The position numbers and the translations under genes were made by a program. A stretch of DNA of 26,353 nt, from IMG/VR virus record IMGVR_UViG_3300032092_001620, positions 1 through 26,353 of that record. One strand, written 5' to 3'. A model generated the notes under the pieces. It did not search any database, was not told the DNA's origin, and saw only the letters and a program-made list of their open reading frames with translations. This stretch comes from a virus. Position 1 is the first letter of the stretch. Each line of letters opens with the position of its first letter. Below, in pieces: positions 14,425-25,681 of this stretch.

Positions 14425-16206
14425 TTAGAATCCTGTGAGTTGTCCCAGCACTGTGTAAGTGCCAGCATTGTTTATGATACTGAATGTCACTACATCAGTT
14501 CTGTTGGTGCTGGGTGTTGGTGTGATATTGCCCTGCCAGTTTATAGTCTGTGCCACACCTGCAATCTGAACTGCACTAGGATAGTAACCTGTAGCGCCTT
14601 GCGCTATGATTATGGTCACTGAGGTAGCTCTATTCCATGTATCAAGTAAATTAGTTAAATTCACAGTCCAGTTGGCATCTGGGCTTGTATGATAAAATAA
14701 GTGTCCGTTGGCGCAGTTGTGTGTTACTACACCGGTAGCATCTGCCAAACTACTGAAGAATTCATAGACTCCATTTGCAACAAATAAATCATCAACTACC
14801 ACATTAGTGCCATTGGATTTACTACCTAGTATCACAGCTCCTACACCACTGCTTCGTCCTATCTCAATCTGTCCATTATTTGCAGAATCAATAATTACAT
14901 AGCTTTCACCTTCAATGGTCAAGTTCCCAGATATATTTTTTACCACAGCACCTTCGGGCAATGTCAGTTCACCTGTTGAAGAAAATCCCCAACTCTTATA
15001 GCCATTTGACAATACTCCAACTGGCACAGGTCCAGGTCCAGTACTTAGAGCCCACCCGATGAGATCATTGCTGGTGTATTTGGCATCACCATCTATGAAT
15101 ACAAACCAAGTGCCGCCTAGGTTTTCTACAGTGACACTACTGTTGTCATTACCTGTATAAAGTGTATTGTTAGTTTTGTTATAAGTTTGATTTACTGGAC
15201 CATTACCAGCACCACTTAGAGTTAGTATAGCAGTTTGATCAATAGCGTCAAGACTGATACCTTCACCGCTGGCAATGTGGAATCCCATGCCCACACGAAT
15301 TGTTGTATCGGCACGATCAAATACTATGCCACCATCTTGCGGCAATTCCAGATCGCCATCCTCACCAAACTGCCAACGGCGCAGAGTTGAGTCACTCAAG
15401 TTGATGTCAATGTTGATGTTGCCTTCGCTGCGGATGTCTCCGGGTATAGTCACCGACCCGTCTGCACTAAATGTCCAATTCTTTGATCCTCCAGGTGCTG
15501 CGCCAGAACCGTTTGATATTATGTTGATATCTGTAACAGAGGTAAGAGCGAGATTGCCTGCAATCGTGCTGACTTCTGCTCCTTGAATTTGAAGTTGATC
15601 ACCACCAGTTATAGCAGGAAAAGTAACAAAAGGATCGGCAACACCTGGACCACCGACCAAGGTAACTTCAACCCCATCAGTGATCTTTAATTTATCAACG
15701 GTAGCGGCAGTCCAATAACCACCTTGATACGAAAGCACATCACCTGCTTGCGGGCTACCAAGATTTACATCAGTGAGGGCATCCAGTCTAATAAACTCGC
15801 CATCAGCATGTGCAACAGTGCTGCCATTCCAAGTAAGGCTGCCATTATTATCTACTCCTAGACTATTGCCACCGATGTAGATTGTGTTGTTGCTGACATA
15901 TAAACTCTTCCAAGGTCTAGCAGCACTGCCTAAATTATGTTCATTAGCGATATTAGGAACAATATCACCTTGCATAGTCAGTTCACTTGCTACAGTAACA
16001 GCCTGGTCGATGACAATAGCCGAACTGTCAGTGGTACTCATCGTACTGCCCGTAAATTCAAACGCACCTAGATTTATTCCGCCGTTGTCTAATCCTAATG
16101 CAGTGTACAGTTCAGTAAAATTATCATTGACCTTACCGAACGCTGTGCGGATCGGATCGCCGTTTCCTGTATCAGCAGTGCCGGTATTAATTATTTTTTG
16201 TGTCAT
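14425..16206 (-). CDS. Fibre-like virion protein, 593 residues
   Basis: Starts with the shared motif GTADTGNGDPIRTAF and KVNDNFTELY (about residues 8-35), the presumed attachment domain of this set. The remainder is beta-rich and repetitive (SLTWNGSTVAHADGEFI, then NWTFSADGSVTIPGDI and WGFSSTGELTLPEG). The 'W.F...G.L..P' repeats are typical of phage tail fibres. The C-terminal 110 residues (WTVNLTNLLDTW, then VTIIIAQGATGYYPSAVQIAG) form a distinct tip-like domain. GGAG 6 bases before the ATG supports the start. Sampled lines in the middle and C-terminal part are about 43-50% G+C, while the N-terminal part is about 38-40%, suggesting a mosaic gene. Confidence 0.82.
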   Translation of the reverse strand: MTQKIINTGTADTGNGDPIRTAFGKVNDNFTELYTALGLDNGGINLGAFEFTGSTMSTTDSSAIVIDQAVTVASELTMQGDIVPNIANEHNLGSAARPWKSLYVSNNTIYIGGNSLGVDNNGSLTWNGSTVAHADGEFIRLDALTDVNLGSPQAGDVLSYQGGYWTAATVDKLKITDGVEVTLVGGPGVADPFVTFPAITGGDQLQIQGAEVSTIAGNLALTSVTDINIISNGSGAAPGGSKNWTFSADGSVTIPGDIRSEGNINIDINLSDSTLRRWQFGEDGDLELPQDGGIVFDRADTTIRVGMGFHIASGEGISLDAIDQTAILTLSGAGNGPVNQTYNKTNNTLYTGNDNSSVTVENLGGTWFVFIDGDAKYTSNDLIGWALSTGPGPVPVGVLSNGYKSWGFSSTGELTLPEGAVVKNISGNLTIEGESYVIIDSANNGQIEIGRSSGVGAVILGSKSNGTNVVVDDLFVANGVYEFFSSLADATGVVTHNCANGHLFYHTSPDANWTVNLTNLLDTWNRATSVTIIIAQGATGYYPSAVQIAGVAQTINWQGNITPTPSTNRTDVVTFSIINNAGTYTVLGQLTGF

Positions 16207-16227
16207 TTTTCGCTCCGATCCTTATCT

Positions 16228-19200
16228 TTAAACTCTACCAACTGCAACTTCAATTACACCCATTTCAGTGTAGTCTTTGTCTTCTAGTGCTTTGCCAATG
16301 ATAGTACCTACTCGAGGATCTATGGCCTTGGCAGCATGTCCCACAATACCAGCAGTGGTTAACATATCACCTTTCTTAACACGCCCAACTACCTTACATG
16401 GTACACGACCTTGTAGTGCTACTAGTGCTCTAGTTCCTGCTAGTTCAGCATTCATTGAGTAGCCTGGAGCAGTAGAAACAACACCTGCTAGTCTTGCATC
16501 ACCAAAGACGTTTGTAGTTGTAGTTTCAGCAGTGCCGCCAAATATCAACACAGTGCCTGGTTCGTATTCCTTGTCTGCTGTATAATATTCAGCCAAGTCA
16601 GCAAATCTTGCCTGTGTTGCTGTTGTTGTTAATACATTAGTACTGGCATTGTAGGTCATGTTAGAATTAACTCTAACACCTTGATTACCACTAGTAGCAG
16701 TTACAAAAGTTACATAGGCTGTAGCAGAAGTTGTATCATTAGTAATTGCCACGTTTGTAGAACTGGTTGCAGCCAATGTTGCATTTGTTCCCGGAGTCCA
16801 CTGTCCTTTATAGGTCACAGGAGTTGAGTTATCTGCACTACCTATACCGCTGATCAGTTCAGTACCGCCTGGTGTTTTAACAACTAGTGTTGAACCTGAG
16901 TATGCTAATACAGTGTTACTATTCAATTGAATTGCTTGTACGTCAATAAATCCAGCTTCAGTTGACGACTTAGTTCTAACTAGAGAATTTGCAGAACCGT
17001 TGGTTGTGATAGCAGATATACTAAATGAACTTGCTACTTCGCTAGCACCTTTAGTAAACGTATATGCATATGGTTGACTTAGTGTTGCCGAAGCATTAAA
17101 TTCATTCCAGGTTCCCTTCTTAAGAATTGACTCTGCTGTAAGTTCTCTAGGATACGTTGCGCTGCCAGTGAAGTTACCCAGTACTGCGCCATTGCCAATA
17201 TTGGCAATTTCAGTTACAGCAACACCACCTGCTTTAATACCGATAAATCCTGCACCGTCGTCTTCAAAGTTAGCACTGTCAAATTTTGCAATACCTTTTA
17301 CTGCCGCGCCTGATGTATTAGCAGTTGCATTAGTTAATGACAGTTTGCTCTGTTGAATAGCAGCAGTTGGACTAACATCAGCGTTAACAATGACTTCTGG
17401 TGCAATCTGCATGTCAAGTCTAGCATTGTTTACACCTATAACTGTTGCTCCAGCTGCGTGTGTAGTTGCAGTTGTAGTCTTAACGCCTCTAGTTACGCTG
17501 TCAAATCTATTAGAAGCTAGTGTTACACCAGTATAGGTAAACAGTTCGTTACCTATCTGAATAGTACCGCTTGTTGGGAAACCAGTTATGTCAGTAACAA
17601 CAATACCGTTACTAACGTTAATTTGACCTACATCAACTATCCCTGAGTCAATAGTTGGGAAACTAGTTACACCACCTACTAGAGTAGTTGTATTCACACT
17701 AGTGTACTGTGAAGTAATGTCTCCACCGAACGACGCAGTTGTGACTGACTTGTTACCGCCTGTAGCAATAACTACTTCACCAGTAATGTTGTTTGCACAT
17801 ACCATACTACCCGAAGCAGTTGATAGTGTCACTGCCGAACCGCCTGGTGTTAATGATACAGTGAATGTAGTTCCACTAGGTTTAGTCTTAACATAGTATG
17901 TTAGACTTCCGCTAATACCGCCAAATGTTGTACCCGTAAATCTAATTGGCTGTCCTATTACTAGGTATGCGGTTGTATCACAGGTAATTAAATTAGTTGT
18001 AACTGTAGTATTAGTACATGTTGCTAATGTTGCGCCAGTTAATATACTAACATCAGTTAATTCTGATAGTTCATCATTGAGTCCAACTTGCGTGTCAACA
18101 TAGGCTTTTGTAGCAGCATCAGTTGAGGAACTAGGCGCACCTATGCCAATGATTTTATTGCCGCCCATGCTAAGATTACCGACCATAGCCAATTGACCGT
18201 TTAGTGGTAAGTACCCCGGTCCGATCAAGTTTGGTGTTGGAATCAGGCCACCACCATGATCTAAGCCTAGACGTTTATCGATATATCCGCGAATAGCCGA
18301 CTGCACTGGAACAGTGTCAGCAGCATTGTTGGTCATTGTGTTATCTGTGGAGAACTCGCTAACAGTAACACCACGTTTAAATCCAATACCGTCTAAGTTA
18401 CTCAGTGCAATACTTGCTGAGAACGTAACAGTACCAGTACCCTGGTCAACTGTAAAATAAGGTCCTACACGGAATACACCGTCCTGGTCTGTAGTTACAT
18501 AGAATACACGGCCTTTATTAGTTTCAATAACTTCGTTTTCTTGACTAGGTTCTTGACTTGGGTTACCAAAAATAGTTGTTGGATAGTTGCTGGTGTTAAA
18601 TCCGCCGGTGCCTATATCTAAGAAGTCATGTCCAGTAGCTCGACAAGTTGAAATTTTAATAGTGACAGCCCCAGTAGATCCGCTCGGCAAACCTGCACGT
18701 AGTGTCCTTGATTCGTCATCTGGAAATACTTTATTAATGCCACTAGCTGTTTGACTGTAATTATTGTTATCGCTATAGTCAACAAATGATATATACGCAG
18801 GAACAAGTCCGGCTGCTGCTACATACTCTGTAATTCTATGTATTTTACCATTCCAAGCAAATGCTAATGTTCCTGAATTTAATAAATCACGTTTTGCCGC
18901 GTTTTCTGATCCACTAATATCAATGACAGCAATCTTAGTATCGCCGATGGTGCCGCCCATCGTCTTGGCCCCATTGTCGGGATCAACTGTTAACACTTTG
19001 TCTGCATCACTTACTGGTTTTAAATATGAAAAACTAGTATCAATGGATAATACCGCTTGATTGGCAGGTAATACCGAACCGTCGGCTAACGATAACCCAT
19101 ATGCAATAACACGTAGGATGTCCGGACTAGTTGCACTGAATTCTAAAGCAGTACTAGGTCTAGTTGGGTTAACGTTGTCGATGCTGTCAAATCTAAAGTT

Positions 19201-22200
19201 TTGTAAACCTCTAATGATCAGATTAGTATGATCCGATAACTGTGAAGTAAGACCGTTAGCTTCCCTGTTATCGTTAGCATTAGACGTAAGTCCAATTAAT
19301 AATACTTCTTGACCACCGTATATATTACCGGTGACTGTGGCAGTACCAGTGCCTGTTCCCACTGCGGTAGCCGTGAATACTGTGCCTACAGTATTGCTAG
19401 ACGAGCCAATTAGCGTAAAGTTTGTTGATCCACTACCTGTGCTGACAATAGTATAAACTTTGCCTCTAACAAAACTGCCAGCTGTTATAGTTGCACCTGT
19501 AGCAAATGTACCGTAAGATGTGCTAACTACAGGAGTAACTAGAGTAGGATCAGTGTACAATTCTAATTGAGATGAACTTAATCCAGCAGTTGACACCTTA
19601 GCATAGTACAAACCAGTGATCTGTGTCATGCCTGCTATGTCACTAATATTGACAAGATCCCCGTCATTGTAATGATGTGCAGCATCTAATGTTACTTTTG
19701 CAGGACTTGCTTTAGTGATCGCAGTTACGGCATAGGTAAATCTTTCATACGCAGTACCACCGTAGTAGGCAGTTCCCGTCCCTGTCCCTACGCCAGTTGC
19801 AACAAATTGTGTGCCTGGGTTGTTGTTTGCTGCACCATGTGACCCTGAAAAATCCGTAGTGCCAGCAGTGATAATTGTATATCTACGACCTGTTACAAAA
19901 CCTCCAGCAGCCACAATGCCAGGTTTAACAAATGCAGTGTATGCTGAAGAATTAACACCTGTAGTTAACGTGCTATTTGAATATAATTCAAACGTATTAT
20001 AAGTCAAAGGCTTAACGTAATATCTATTATTGTTAAGCTCAGTCATTCCTACAACATCGCTGATAAAAATTCTATCTCCTTGATAGAATTTAATTGGGGA
20101 CTCTATAGTACCACCTGACAGATATGTACTATATACTGTAGAATCTACTGCAGGAATTAATGTATCATCAGTATAGATAGCAAATTGATTAGCAGCATAG
20201 CCACTAGCCTTAACGTAGAAACTAGCGCCATTAATCTGTGTCATGCCAACTACACCAGAGAGAGACACAAAATCTCTATCAATTAATCCGTGACTGCGAG
20301 TAGCCGTTCCTGTTCCTGATCCAACACCAGTTGCATTAAATGTTGTACCTTCTGTAACACCTTTCATTGCCACTGCACCCAGTACTGATTGACTAGTATT
20401 TACAGTATAAGTCCCAATACCGCCTGTACCACTGCCTAATGCAGTAATTCTAGTACCAGCTGTAACTCCAGAACCTGTTAGGTACATACCAACTTGAACA
20501 GTACCACTAGTCGGGGCAACTGTTACATTAAGAACAGTGCCAGCACCGCCTGAGCCGTTGCTAATTGTAGCAGTGAAATCTGTTGACCCTGCGCCTATAG
20601 TTGGCCAAGCTGTATTACCGCCTGACAATATTGTATAGGTTTGTCCCGCTATAAAACTTCCGGCAGATACTGTACCAGTAGTAACTGTTACTACAGCAGG
20701 ATCGTTTCTAGTAATATTAGTCACAGTCAATGGCAAGTATTCACTGTTAACTGTGACCACACAAGGATTAGCAGTAGTTGCATTGGTAATTCGATAATTG
20801 TAAGTACTCGAGTTAATACCAGTTCTAGTTGCTGTTCTTAATTCGTATCTACTTGTCGTGTCATCGGGATGGATAACTTCAACCTCACTGACACTATTAG
20901 GAATATATGAATATCTCTTTAAGTAAAATGAAATATCATTTTTTAAATTTTTGTTACTAAAATCATCGAATCGATAAATCTTACCTACCTGTGTCATGTT
21001 TTCAAATAACGTAACTTGATCAGGTAATTCTGTAGGATCAGCACCTTCGGATCTTAAACCATATGTACCGTTCGCATTTGATCCTGCAACTGAACGAATC
21101 TGTCCACCGTTGCTGGCAAAATATGCAGTGTGACAGTAATAGGTAAATGTAGAAACTTGTTCAGTCAAACCTGCATTGTGTGCAAGAATTCCATAACCTA
21201 AATCGTTAACCTGTGTGTAATCGTTGGCCAACATTGAACGATTGCCCGGAGTTTCTAAAATGATATCTAAGTTTCCATTACTCCACGGAGTGGTTGCGTT
21301 AAGTTCGATTACTGTAACACCAGTAGTACCATTCCAACTGACAATGTTGTCAACTTGATATCTAAATCCGGCATAGTAGAACGATGTGGGAGCAATAGGT
21401 CTACGACTAGTTAATCCACTTAAGGTTAAAAATAATCCAGAAGTGCTGGTAATTTTAGCAGTTAAACGTCCACTGAACCCATCAATAAACATACCGCCGC
21501 GGAATGCCTGTTTATTCACACTTGCACAGAAGCTAGCACTTTCCTGAACATATGGAGATTTACTACCAATTTGTCCTGCAGGATCAAGTACACACATAAA
21601 TCCGCCATGACCTTGACCAGTAATGTTACTGATACGTACAGCATCATTAAACATGAACATGTCAATTTCTGTATTATTCTTTGGAGGATTATACGCAACA
21701 TCAAATGCAAATGTAACACTGCCTACTAGATTAGTAATGACCGGGTCAACCCCTGCTTCTTTGGTAATAGATAGATCTCTAATCTGTGTAACAGTTCCGC
21801 GCTTTGGCGGCGATGTGGACACTGTTAGTAATACATTATCAATTATTTCTTGTGCAACTGTATTAATGTAATTAATAGCTGCAATATGTTCAACTTCAGT
21901 CAATCCGAGATTAGTGGTATAGTATTTTGATGCAGCATCTACAACATTAGCCTTGCCCCCGGCAATCAAGTCTGCAACAATCGCATCAGTAATTAGACCA
22001 GCATCTCTTGATAATAAATCTTGATTAACAGCTCCTACTCCTGGGTACACTAACATGTATTCAACTACTTCTGCTTGTATAAATTTTCTGTTAATTTCTA
22101 AAAGTTTGGCAGCGTTTACATACTCACCCGGATTAGCGTAACTAGTACCAACATTGTATGCAGCCTGTGTATTCGTTAAGTAATGGTAACCATATTTTGG

Positions 22201-24993
22201 ACTAGAGAACGCACCAAATGCAGATGTCAATGCTGTTAGACCTGTTGTAATTACTGTAGCAATATCGTCTAGTAATCCGCCAACTTTTGTAACGGCCGCT
22301 GTTTCCCCATTAGCAGCAGTGATAGTTTGAGTTTCAGATGCTTGTAAAGATGCATATGCAGTGTTTAATAAAACATAATTAACAGCAATATTTTTAAGTT
22401 GTAGTACTGCTGCAGATGTCTGTGCTTCTTGTCCTGCATTTTTAAAAATTGCACCGTTATAGTATAAACTTGCCGTGGTAAAACTTTCAGCATTGCCGCC
22501 GTATTTTACGTCAGCAATTAGTGCATCAACAATTAACCCAACATCTTGAGAAAATAGGCTGTCATTATAGGTAAATGCAGCCCATATTCCTGTGCCAATT
22601 CCAATTTGTTGATTAATCCATGCAATAACTTCTTTCTTTAGATAATCTTTATTGAATGTTAATAATTCAACTGCATCCGGATAATTAGTTGCGGCAAGAT
22701 CCAATCCGTCAAAGCTGGTATCTCTATAAAAATAAGTTTCAATCCAAGGACTTTGGCTTGCACGATCTTTAGGACGCACAATGCATCTACGGAAATCATC
22801 ACCTCGAATCGTTACGTTAGCCGGGACTCGTATTGGTAGATCTTCATAATAAATTCCACTCTCAACTCGAATAGTAACCTGTACATTTTTGTTTGCTTCG
22901 GCAAATTCTAATTCTTCAGTTAGATCAAAGTTTTGTGGAGAAAGTAAATTACATGTAATTGTATCAAAGCCTGAAGCAGTATTATCGTTGTAATTTACAA
23001 TTCTACCGACAGCCCCTGATCTAATTCCTCGAATCAATTTACCCGGGATAATGTCAATGTTAACCGGATCACCTTGATCAACTCTGGTTCCACCGTTGTC
23101 GAAAGTAATAACCACAACTCCAGTACCATAATCAATTTCCGGAGCGGAACTAACACCATCATTAAGTACATCAATTACAATGTCAAATTTACTTTCAACT
23201 GCTGATCTGCGTGTTGAATTTGGAGCAGAATAAATGCTGTTCTGTCTTGAATAAACTGATTGATAAGAAGTAGGTGGGCTTGTTTCTTGTAAGACGTAAT
23301 CAGTAAGAACTTTTGCGTATTGAATACCGGCAGCAGTTTCTACTAATTGTGATCCAGAAGCGACTCTTGCACTGACATTCTTAAAATATGATTTACCAGC
23401 ATTAACTGATTGATAGTTGCTGTCAGTTAGTATGTCAATAAGAACAGCATCAATAATATATCCTACATCTCTAAAACACAGATCTTGATCATATTGAAGA
23501 GTGGGGTATGTAGTATTAATGAATCCAATTACTTCAGCTTGGATATACTCTTTATTAAGAGTTAATAGGTCTTCAACATCGATCCAGCTGGCATTGCCGC
23601 CACTAAATGCAACACTTTGTACTTGACTGTTAGTTGTTTCTCCGGCAACAGTGTGAGCAATACGCTGTCTATACGGACCTGGTTCATTTTCGTAAAGCTC
23701 AATGACCTCTTCCGCCTTACGACACGCAGCACCTACTGTGGCATATGCATAGGCAAAGGCAGCACCTTCTTTACCTTCGGGCGTATTAGCCTGTGTGTCA
23801 TCTCCCGAATTTGCCACAAACAAATTAAATTGGCTGGCAAAACTGGAATTATCAACATAATACTTTGTAGCTGCCTGCAGATCGTCTGCGCCGTTTGGAG
23901 TGCCTGCACCTGCAAGTGGTCCAGGGTGATCATCTAAGTACAGTGGCCCAGTCATTGTATCGCCTTGTCTGCGTACAGTACTCTTACGAGGCAATGCTTC
24001 GTTACTTAGATAATTTCCCGCAAGATTAGTATCTAAATATGCATCAACTAGTGTCTGTGTACCAGTACCGCCCGATACAGTAATTTTATCTACACCACTT
24101 CTAGCATCATCGGCACTGTAGTGTACACTTACATAGTTGTCATCAACATATTTTAAATGGTACACAGGTGTTGCAACACCGCTGCCGGATCCGGCACCTA
24201 TTGCAGTAAATACCGTAGAAACTTCGTTGTTTAATGCACCTATGCTAGTCCAAACAGTTGAGCCTACTGTATTAATTTTATAAGTTCTTCCTACAACAAA
24301 ACTCCCTGCATTTACAGTTTCAGCGAGTCCTACAGCATTCGTCCCTGTAGAGTTATAGGTAAATGCAATACCATCAGAGCCAGAATCAAATCCATGGTTT
24401 GGCAGATTCATATTACCACCAATATATCCGGATATAGCTCTTGTATATTCGGATTGATTTGCAGGCTCATCTCTTACACGCAGCTGGCCAGCAGAACTGC
24501 TGCCACCGCCACTTTGAAGATATCTGCGATCCGCATAACCTTTGGTAATAACCAATGCATCTGCTGTAATAGTAGTGCCGTGTGTAGTATTGAATAATAA
24601 CGCATTTTGAACACTAGGATCCGCAGCTCGACCTATAGGCAAATTCTGTGCATCTAATGGAGAACCTAACTTTGGTCTAGGATCCGAAATTACCTGGCCG
24701 CCAGACGCAGTAATAGTAACACCGTCTTCACCATTTGGATCTATAATGATACCATCGCCTGCTACGAGATCTTTAGCTAATACTTGATCTCCTAGATCAT
24801 TAACGATGAATATTTGATTGCTGGTATATGTATTAGGGAAGTCATCTAAGTTTGTAGAAGAAATAAAATCCCCAGAACCAAAAACTGCGTATAAATCTCG
24901 AAAGTTTTCGTTAACTTTACGGAACGCTTCACGAATACTATCGCCAGTGCCGTCATTGCCTTGTACGCCAATATCAATTTTTTGTCTTGCCAT
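16228..24993 (-). CDS. Giant fibre-like virion protein, 2921 residues
   Basis: By far the largest gene here. It opens with [16 protein letters not shown] and [10 protein letters not shown], the shared N-terminal motif. Then come three copies of an approximately 100-residue helical repeat (23589-21815), a segment resembling a right-handed beta-helix ([16 protein letters not shown] then VTIRGDD), and interleaved short beta repeats (20664-19339). Long Thr/Ser/Gly-rich stretches follow. The C-terminus ([20 protein letters not shown], then [16 protein letters not shown] and GTIIGKAL) is a domain found at the end of many phage fibres, often near an intramolecular chaperone, but no such S74 peptidase follows here. 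GAGG 6 bases before the ATG lies within the end of the IscA-like gene, so the two are translationally linked. Likely the long host-contact fibre. Confidence 0.88.
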   Translation of the reverse strand: MARQKIDIGVQGNDGTGDSIREAFRKVNENFRDLYAVFGSGDFISSTNLDDFPNTYTSNQIFIVNDLGDQVLAKDLVAGDGIIIDPNGEDGVTITASGGQVISDPRPKLGSPLDAQNLPIGRAADPSVQNALLFNTTHGTTITADALVITKGYADRRYLQSGGGSSSAGQLRVRDEPANQSEYTRAISGYIGGNMNLPNHGFDSGSDGIAFTYNSTGTNAVGLAETVNAGSFVVGRTYKINTVGSTVWTSIGALNNEVSTVFTAIGAGSGSGVATPVYHLKYVDDNYVSVHYSADDARSGVDKITVSGGTGTQTLVDAYLDTNLAGNYLSNEALPRKSTVRRQGDTMTGPLYLDDHPGPLAGAGTPNGADDLQAATKYYVDNSSFASQFNLFVANSGDDTQANTPEGKEGAAFAYAYATVGAACRKAEEVIELYENEPGPYRQRIAHTVAGETTNSQVQSVAFSGGNASWIDVEDLLTLNKEYIQAEVIGFINTTYPTLQYDQDLCFRDVGYIIDAVLIDILTDSNYQSVNAGKSYFKNVSARVASGSQLVETAAGIQYAKVLTDYVLQETSPPTSYQSVYSRQNSIYSAPNSTRRSAVESKFDIVIDVLNDGVSSAPEIDYGTGVVVITFDNGGTRVDQGDPVNIDIIPGKLIRGIRSGAVGRIVNYNDNTASGFDTITCNLLSPQNFDLTEELEFAEANKNVQVTIRVESGIYYEDLPIRVPANVTIRGDDFRRCIVRPKDRASQSPWIETYFYRDTSFDGLDLAATNYPDAVELLTFNKDYLKKEVIAWINQQIGIGTGIWAAFTYNDSLFSQDVGLIVDALIADVKYGGNAESFTTASLYYNGAIFKNAGQEAQTSAAVLQLKNIAVNYVLLNTAYASLQASETQTITAANGETAAVTKVGGLLDDIATVITTGLTALTSAFGAFSSPKYGYHYLTNTQAAYNVGTSYANPGEYVNAAKLLEINRKFIQAEVVEYMLVYPGVGAVNQDLLSRDAGLITDAIVADLIAGGKANVVDAASKYYTTNLGLTEVEHIAAINYINTVAQEIIDNVLLTVSTSPPKRGTVTQIRDLSITKEAGVDPVITNLVGSVTFAFDVAYNPPKNNTEIDMFMFNDAVRISNITGQGHGGFMCVLDPAGQIGSKSPYVQESASFCASVNKQAFRGGMFIDGFSGRLTAKITSTSGLFLTLSGLTSRRPIAPTSFYYAGFRYQVDNIVSWNGTTGVTVIELNATTPWSNGNLDIILETPGNRSMLANDYTQVNDLGYGILAHNAGLTEQVSTFTYYCHTAYFASNGGQIRSVAGSNANGTYGLRSEGADPTELPDQVTLFENMTQVGKIYRFDDFSNKNLKNDISFYLKRYSYIPNSVSEVEVIHPDDTTSRYELRTATRTGINSSTYNYRITNATTANPCVVTVNSEYLPLTVTNITRNDPAVVTVTTGTVSAGSFIAGQTYTILSGGNTAWPTIGAGSTDFTATISNGSGGAGTVLNVTVAPTSGTVQVGMYLTGSGVTAGTRITALGSGTGGIGTYTVNTSQSVLGAVAMKGVTEGTTFNATGVGSGTGTATRSHGLIDRDFVSLSGVVGMTQINGASFYVKASGYAANQFAIYTDDTLIPAVDSTVYSTYLSGGTIESPIKFYQGDRIFISDVVGMTELNNNRYYVKPLTYNTFELYSNSTLTTGVNSSAYTAFVKPGIVAAGGFVTGRRYTIITAGTTDFSGSHGAANNNPGTQFVATGVGTGTGTAYYGGTAYERFTYAVTAITKASPAKVTLDAAHHYNDGDLVNISDIAGMTQITGLYYAKVSTAGLSSSQLELYTDPTLVTPVVSTSYGTFATGATITAGSFVRGKVYTIVSTGSGSTNFTLIGSSSNTVGTVFTATAVGTGTGTATVTGNIYGGQEVLLIGLTSNANDNREANGLTSQLSDHTNLIIRGLQNFRFDSIDNVNPTRPSTALEFSATSPDILRVIAYGLSLADGSVLPANQAVLSIDTSFSYLKPVSDADKVLTVDPDNGAKTMGGTIGDTKIAVIDISGSENAAKRDLLNSGTLAFAWNGKIHRITEYVAAAGLVPAYISFVDYSDNNNYSQTASGINKVFPDDESRTLRAGLPSGSTGAVTIKISTCRATGHDFLDIGTGGFNTSNYPTTIFGNPSQEPSQENEVIETNKGRVFYVTTDQDGVFRVGPYFTVDQGTGTVTFSASIALSNLDGIGFKRGVTVSEFSTDNTMTNNAADTVPVQSAIRGYIDKRLGLDHGGGLIPTPNLIGPGYLPLNGQLAMVGNLSMGGNKIIGIGAPSSSTDAATKAYVDTQVGLNDELSELTDVSILTGATLATCTNTTVTTNLITCDTTAYLVIGQPIRFTGTTFGGISGSLTYYVKTKPSGTTFTVSLTPGGSAVTLSTASGSMVCANNITGEVVIATGGNKSVTTASFGGDITSQYTSVNTTTLVGGVTSFPTIDSGIVDVGQINVSNGIVVTDITGFPTSGTIQIGNELFTYTGVTLASNRFDSVTRGVKTTTATTHAAGATVIGVNNARLDMQIAPEVIVNADVSPTAAIQQSKLSLTNATANTSGAAVKGIAKFDSANFEDDGAGFIGIKAGGVAVTEIANIGNGAVLGNFTGSATYPRELTAESILKKGTWNEFNASATLSQPYAYTFTKGASEVASSFSISAITTNGSANSLVRTKSSTEAGFIDVQAIQLNSNTVLAYSGSTLVVKTPGGTELISGIGSADNSTPVTYKGQWTPGTNATLAATSSTNVAITNDTTSATAYVTFVTATSGNQGVRVNSNMTYNASTNVLTTTATQARFADLAEYYTADKEYEPGTVLIFGGTAETTTTNVFGDARLAGVVSTAPGYSMNAELAGTRALVALQGRVPCKVVGRVKKGDMLTTAGIVGHAAKAIDPRVGTIIGKALEDKDYTEMGVIEVAVGRV
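19339..20664 (-). repeat. Interleaved beta-repeat tract in the giant fibre gene
   Basis: Two protein repeats alternate. Type A (AGSF..G..YTI...GT.FTATG.G.GTGTA, about 48 residues) occurs at 20664-20299, 19908-19768 and 19482-19339, with a distant copy at 24309-24169. Type B (GMTxINGxxYYVK...ELYTDxTL..V) occurs near 20285-20105, 20090-19915 and 19670-19490. The order is A-B-B-A-B-A. The copies are diverged in DNA, so the expansion is old. The first A copy in the tract carries an inserted module. Confidence 0.8.
21815..23589 (-). repeat. Three helical repeats of about 100 residues in the giant fibre gene
   Basis: Copies near 23589-23275, 22678-22355 and 22119-21815 share the plan LLxxNKxYIQAEVIxxIN, then DLxxRDVGxIxDAxxxD, a YY or YF pair, and an approximately 25-residue closing helix ending in VLxxT. 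They are alpha-helical islands in an otherwise beta-rich protein. A beta-helix-like segment separates copies 1 and 2. Confidence 0.8.
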
Positions 24994-24994
24994 T

Positions 24995-25363
24995 TTATAC
25001 CTCTAAGTGATCAACGTAGTCATCTGCTACTGAAAAACTAGATCCGCAGCCGCAGGTCGTAGTTGCGTTGGGATTCGTAATTGTAAATGAACTTCCCATA
25101 AGTTCGTCTTTGTAATCTATTTCAGCACCCTGTAGATACTGCATACTCATAGCATCTACAAGCACTTTAAATTCGTCTAGAGGAATTTCAAAGTCATCTT
25201 CGTTTGTTACTTCGTCGAAGGTAAAACCATAGCTAAATCCGCTACATCCTCCCCCTTGAACAAATGTACGTAATGCTAGTTTAGGATTACCTTCTTCGTA
25301 TAGAAGGTCTTTAATTTTTAATCTTGCTGAGTTGGAAATTGTTATCATAATGATATTTATCAT
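24995..25363 (-). CDS. A-type iron-sulfur carrier protein (IscA/ErpA/HesB family)
   Basis: A-type carriers hold a [2Fe-2S] or [4Fe-4S] cluster and pass it to target enzymes. The three cysteine ligands are in the usual places: Cys40 in [11 protein letters not shown] and Cys104/Cys106 in CGCGSSF. The hallmark segment [16 protein letters not shown] (80-95) precedes the second pair. Length (122, or 117 from the ATG at 25348) is normal. Neither start has a clear ribosome site; the second, [16 protein letters not shown], resembles family starts better. The stop overlaps the ribosome site of the giant fibre gene. It may support Fe-S or di-iron demand in the infected cell, or act in virion assembly; the role is inference, the family is secure. 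Confidence 0.92.
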   Translation of the reverse strand: MINIIMITISNSARLKIKDLLYEEGNPKLALRTFVQGGGCSGFSYGFTFDEVTNEDDFEIPLDEFKVLVDAMSMQYLQGAEIDYKDELMGSSFTITNPNATTTCGCGSSFSVADDYVDHLEV

Positions 25364-25393
25364 ATCATTTTATAACCATAATGTAAATACAAG

Positions 25394-25681
25394 ATGTTTA
25401 TCACAACAGAGACAGAAATCACAGTCCACACTAGGATCAGCAAGCTAGGAGTAGAACACCAATATAACCGCACTCGAACAGTAGCAGTGTTTCGTTGTGA
25501 TAACTGTGGGGAAGGATTTCGTAGACTGAAAGAAAAGGTCAGTCCCAAGAGGCTGAACAACAATTACTTTCACTGTTGTGAACACTGTGATGCCAAACGT
25601 TTCGCCCAAAAGAAAGGCGTCGAGCGACGCCTAATATGGGATATGCCAGTATCAAGTACTGCGGATATCAGCCGACTCTAG
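25394..25681 (+). CDS. Zinc-ribbon protein of unknown function, 95 residues
   Basis: One of two convincing plus-strand genes. Two CxxC-type knuckles are visible: FRCDNCGEGF (Cys35, Cys38) and CCEHC (Cys61/62, Cys65), spaced as in a zinc ribbon, followed by a basic segment (DAKRFAQKKGVERRL) that could touch nucleic acid. I recall similar small proteins in cyanophages but no assigned function. It is divergent from the IscA-like gene, with only 30 bases between them, and converges on the HNH gene with a 14-base overlap. No strong ribosome site is seen before ATG 25394. A regulatory or nucleic-acid-binding role is possible. Confidence 0.8.
   Translation: MFITTETEITVHTRISKLGVEHQYNRTRTVAVFRCDNCGEGFRRLKEKVSPKRLNNNYFHCCEHCDAKRFAQKKGVERRLIWDMPVSSTADISRL
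25606..25632 (-). terminator. Minus-strand terminator inside the zinc-ribbon gene
   Basis: AGGCGTCG (25615-25622) and CGACGCCT (25625-25632) form a perfect 8-pair GC-rich inverted repeat. On the minus strand it is followed by TTCTTTT, giving a normal terminator shape 36 bases after the HNH stop codon. On the plus strand the same bases encode Gly-Val-Glu-Arg-Arg. Confidence 0.65.

Noticed and set aside
23617-23937. Plus-strand 106-residue reading frame within the giant fibre gene
   Set aside because: Cys- and Ser-rich composition typical of antisense frames; the minus frame is a convincing continuous protein.
24178-24200. GC-rich palindrome near 24190 (GTGCCGGATCCGGCA)
   Set aside because: It encodes the Gly/Ser repeat GAGSGSG of the fibre and has no T-run, so it is explained by coding.
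25354-25361. Late-promoter-like GATAAATA before the IscA-like gene
   Set aside because: It overlaps the first possible ATG, and transcription would start at the second, so the geometry does not work without a leaderless message.
25384-25389. TAAATA before the zinc-ribbon gene on the plus strand
   Set aside because: Predicted transcription start falls after the ATG at 25394.
25360-25563. Minus-strand 67-residue reading frame opposite the zinc-ribbon gene
   Set aside because: It is antisense to a gene with clear CxxC motifs, has no recognisable domain and is probably a shadow.
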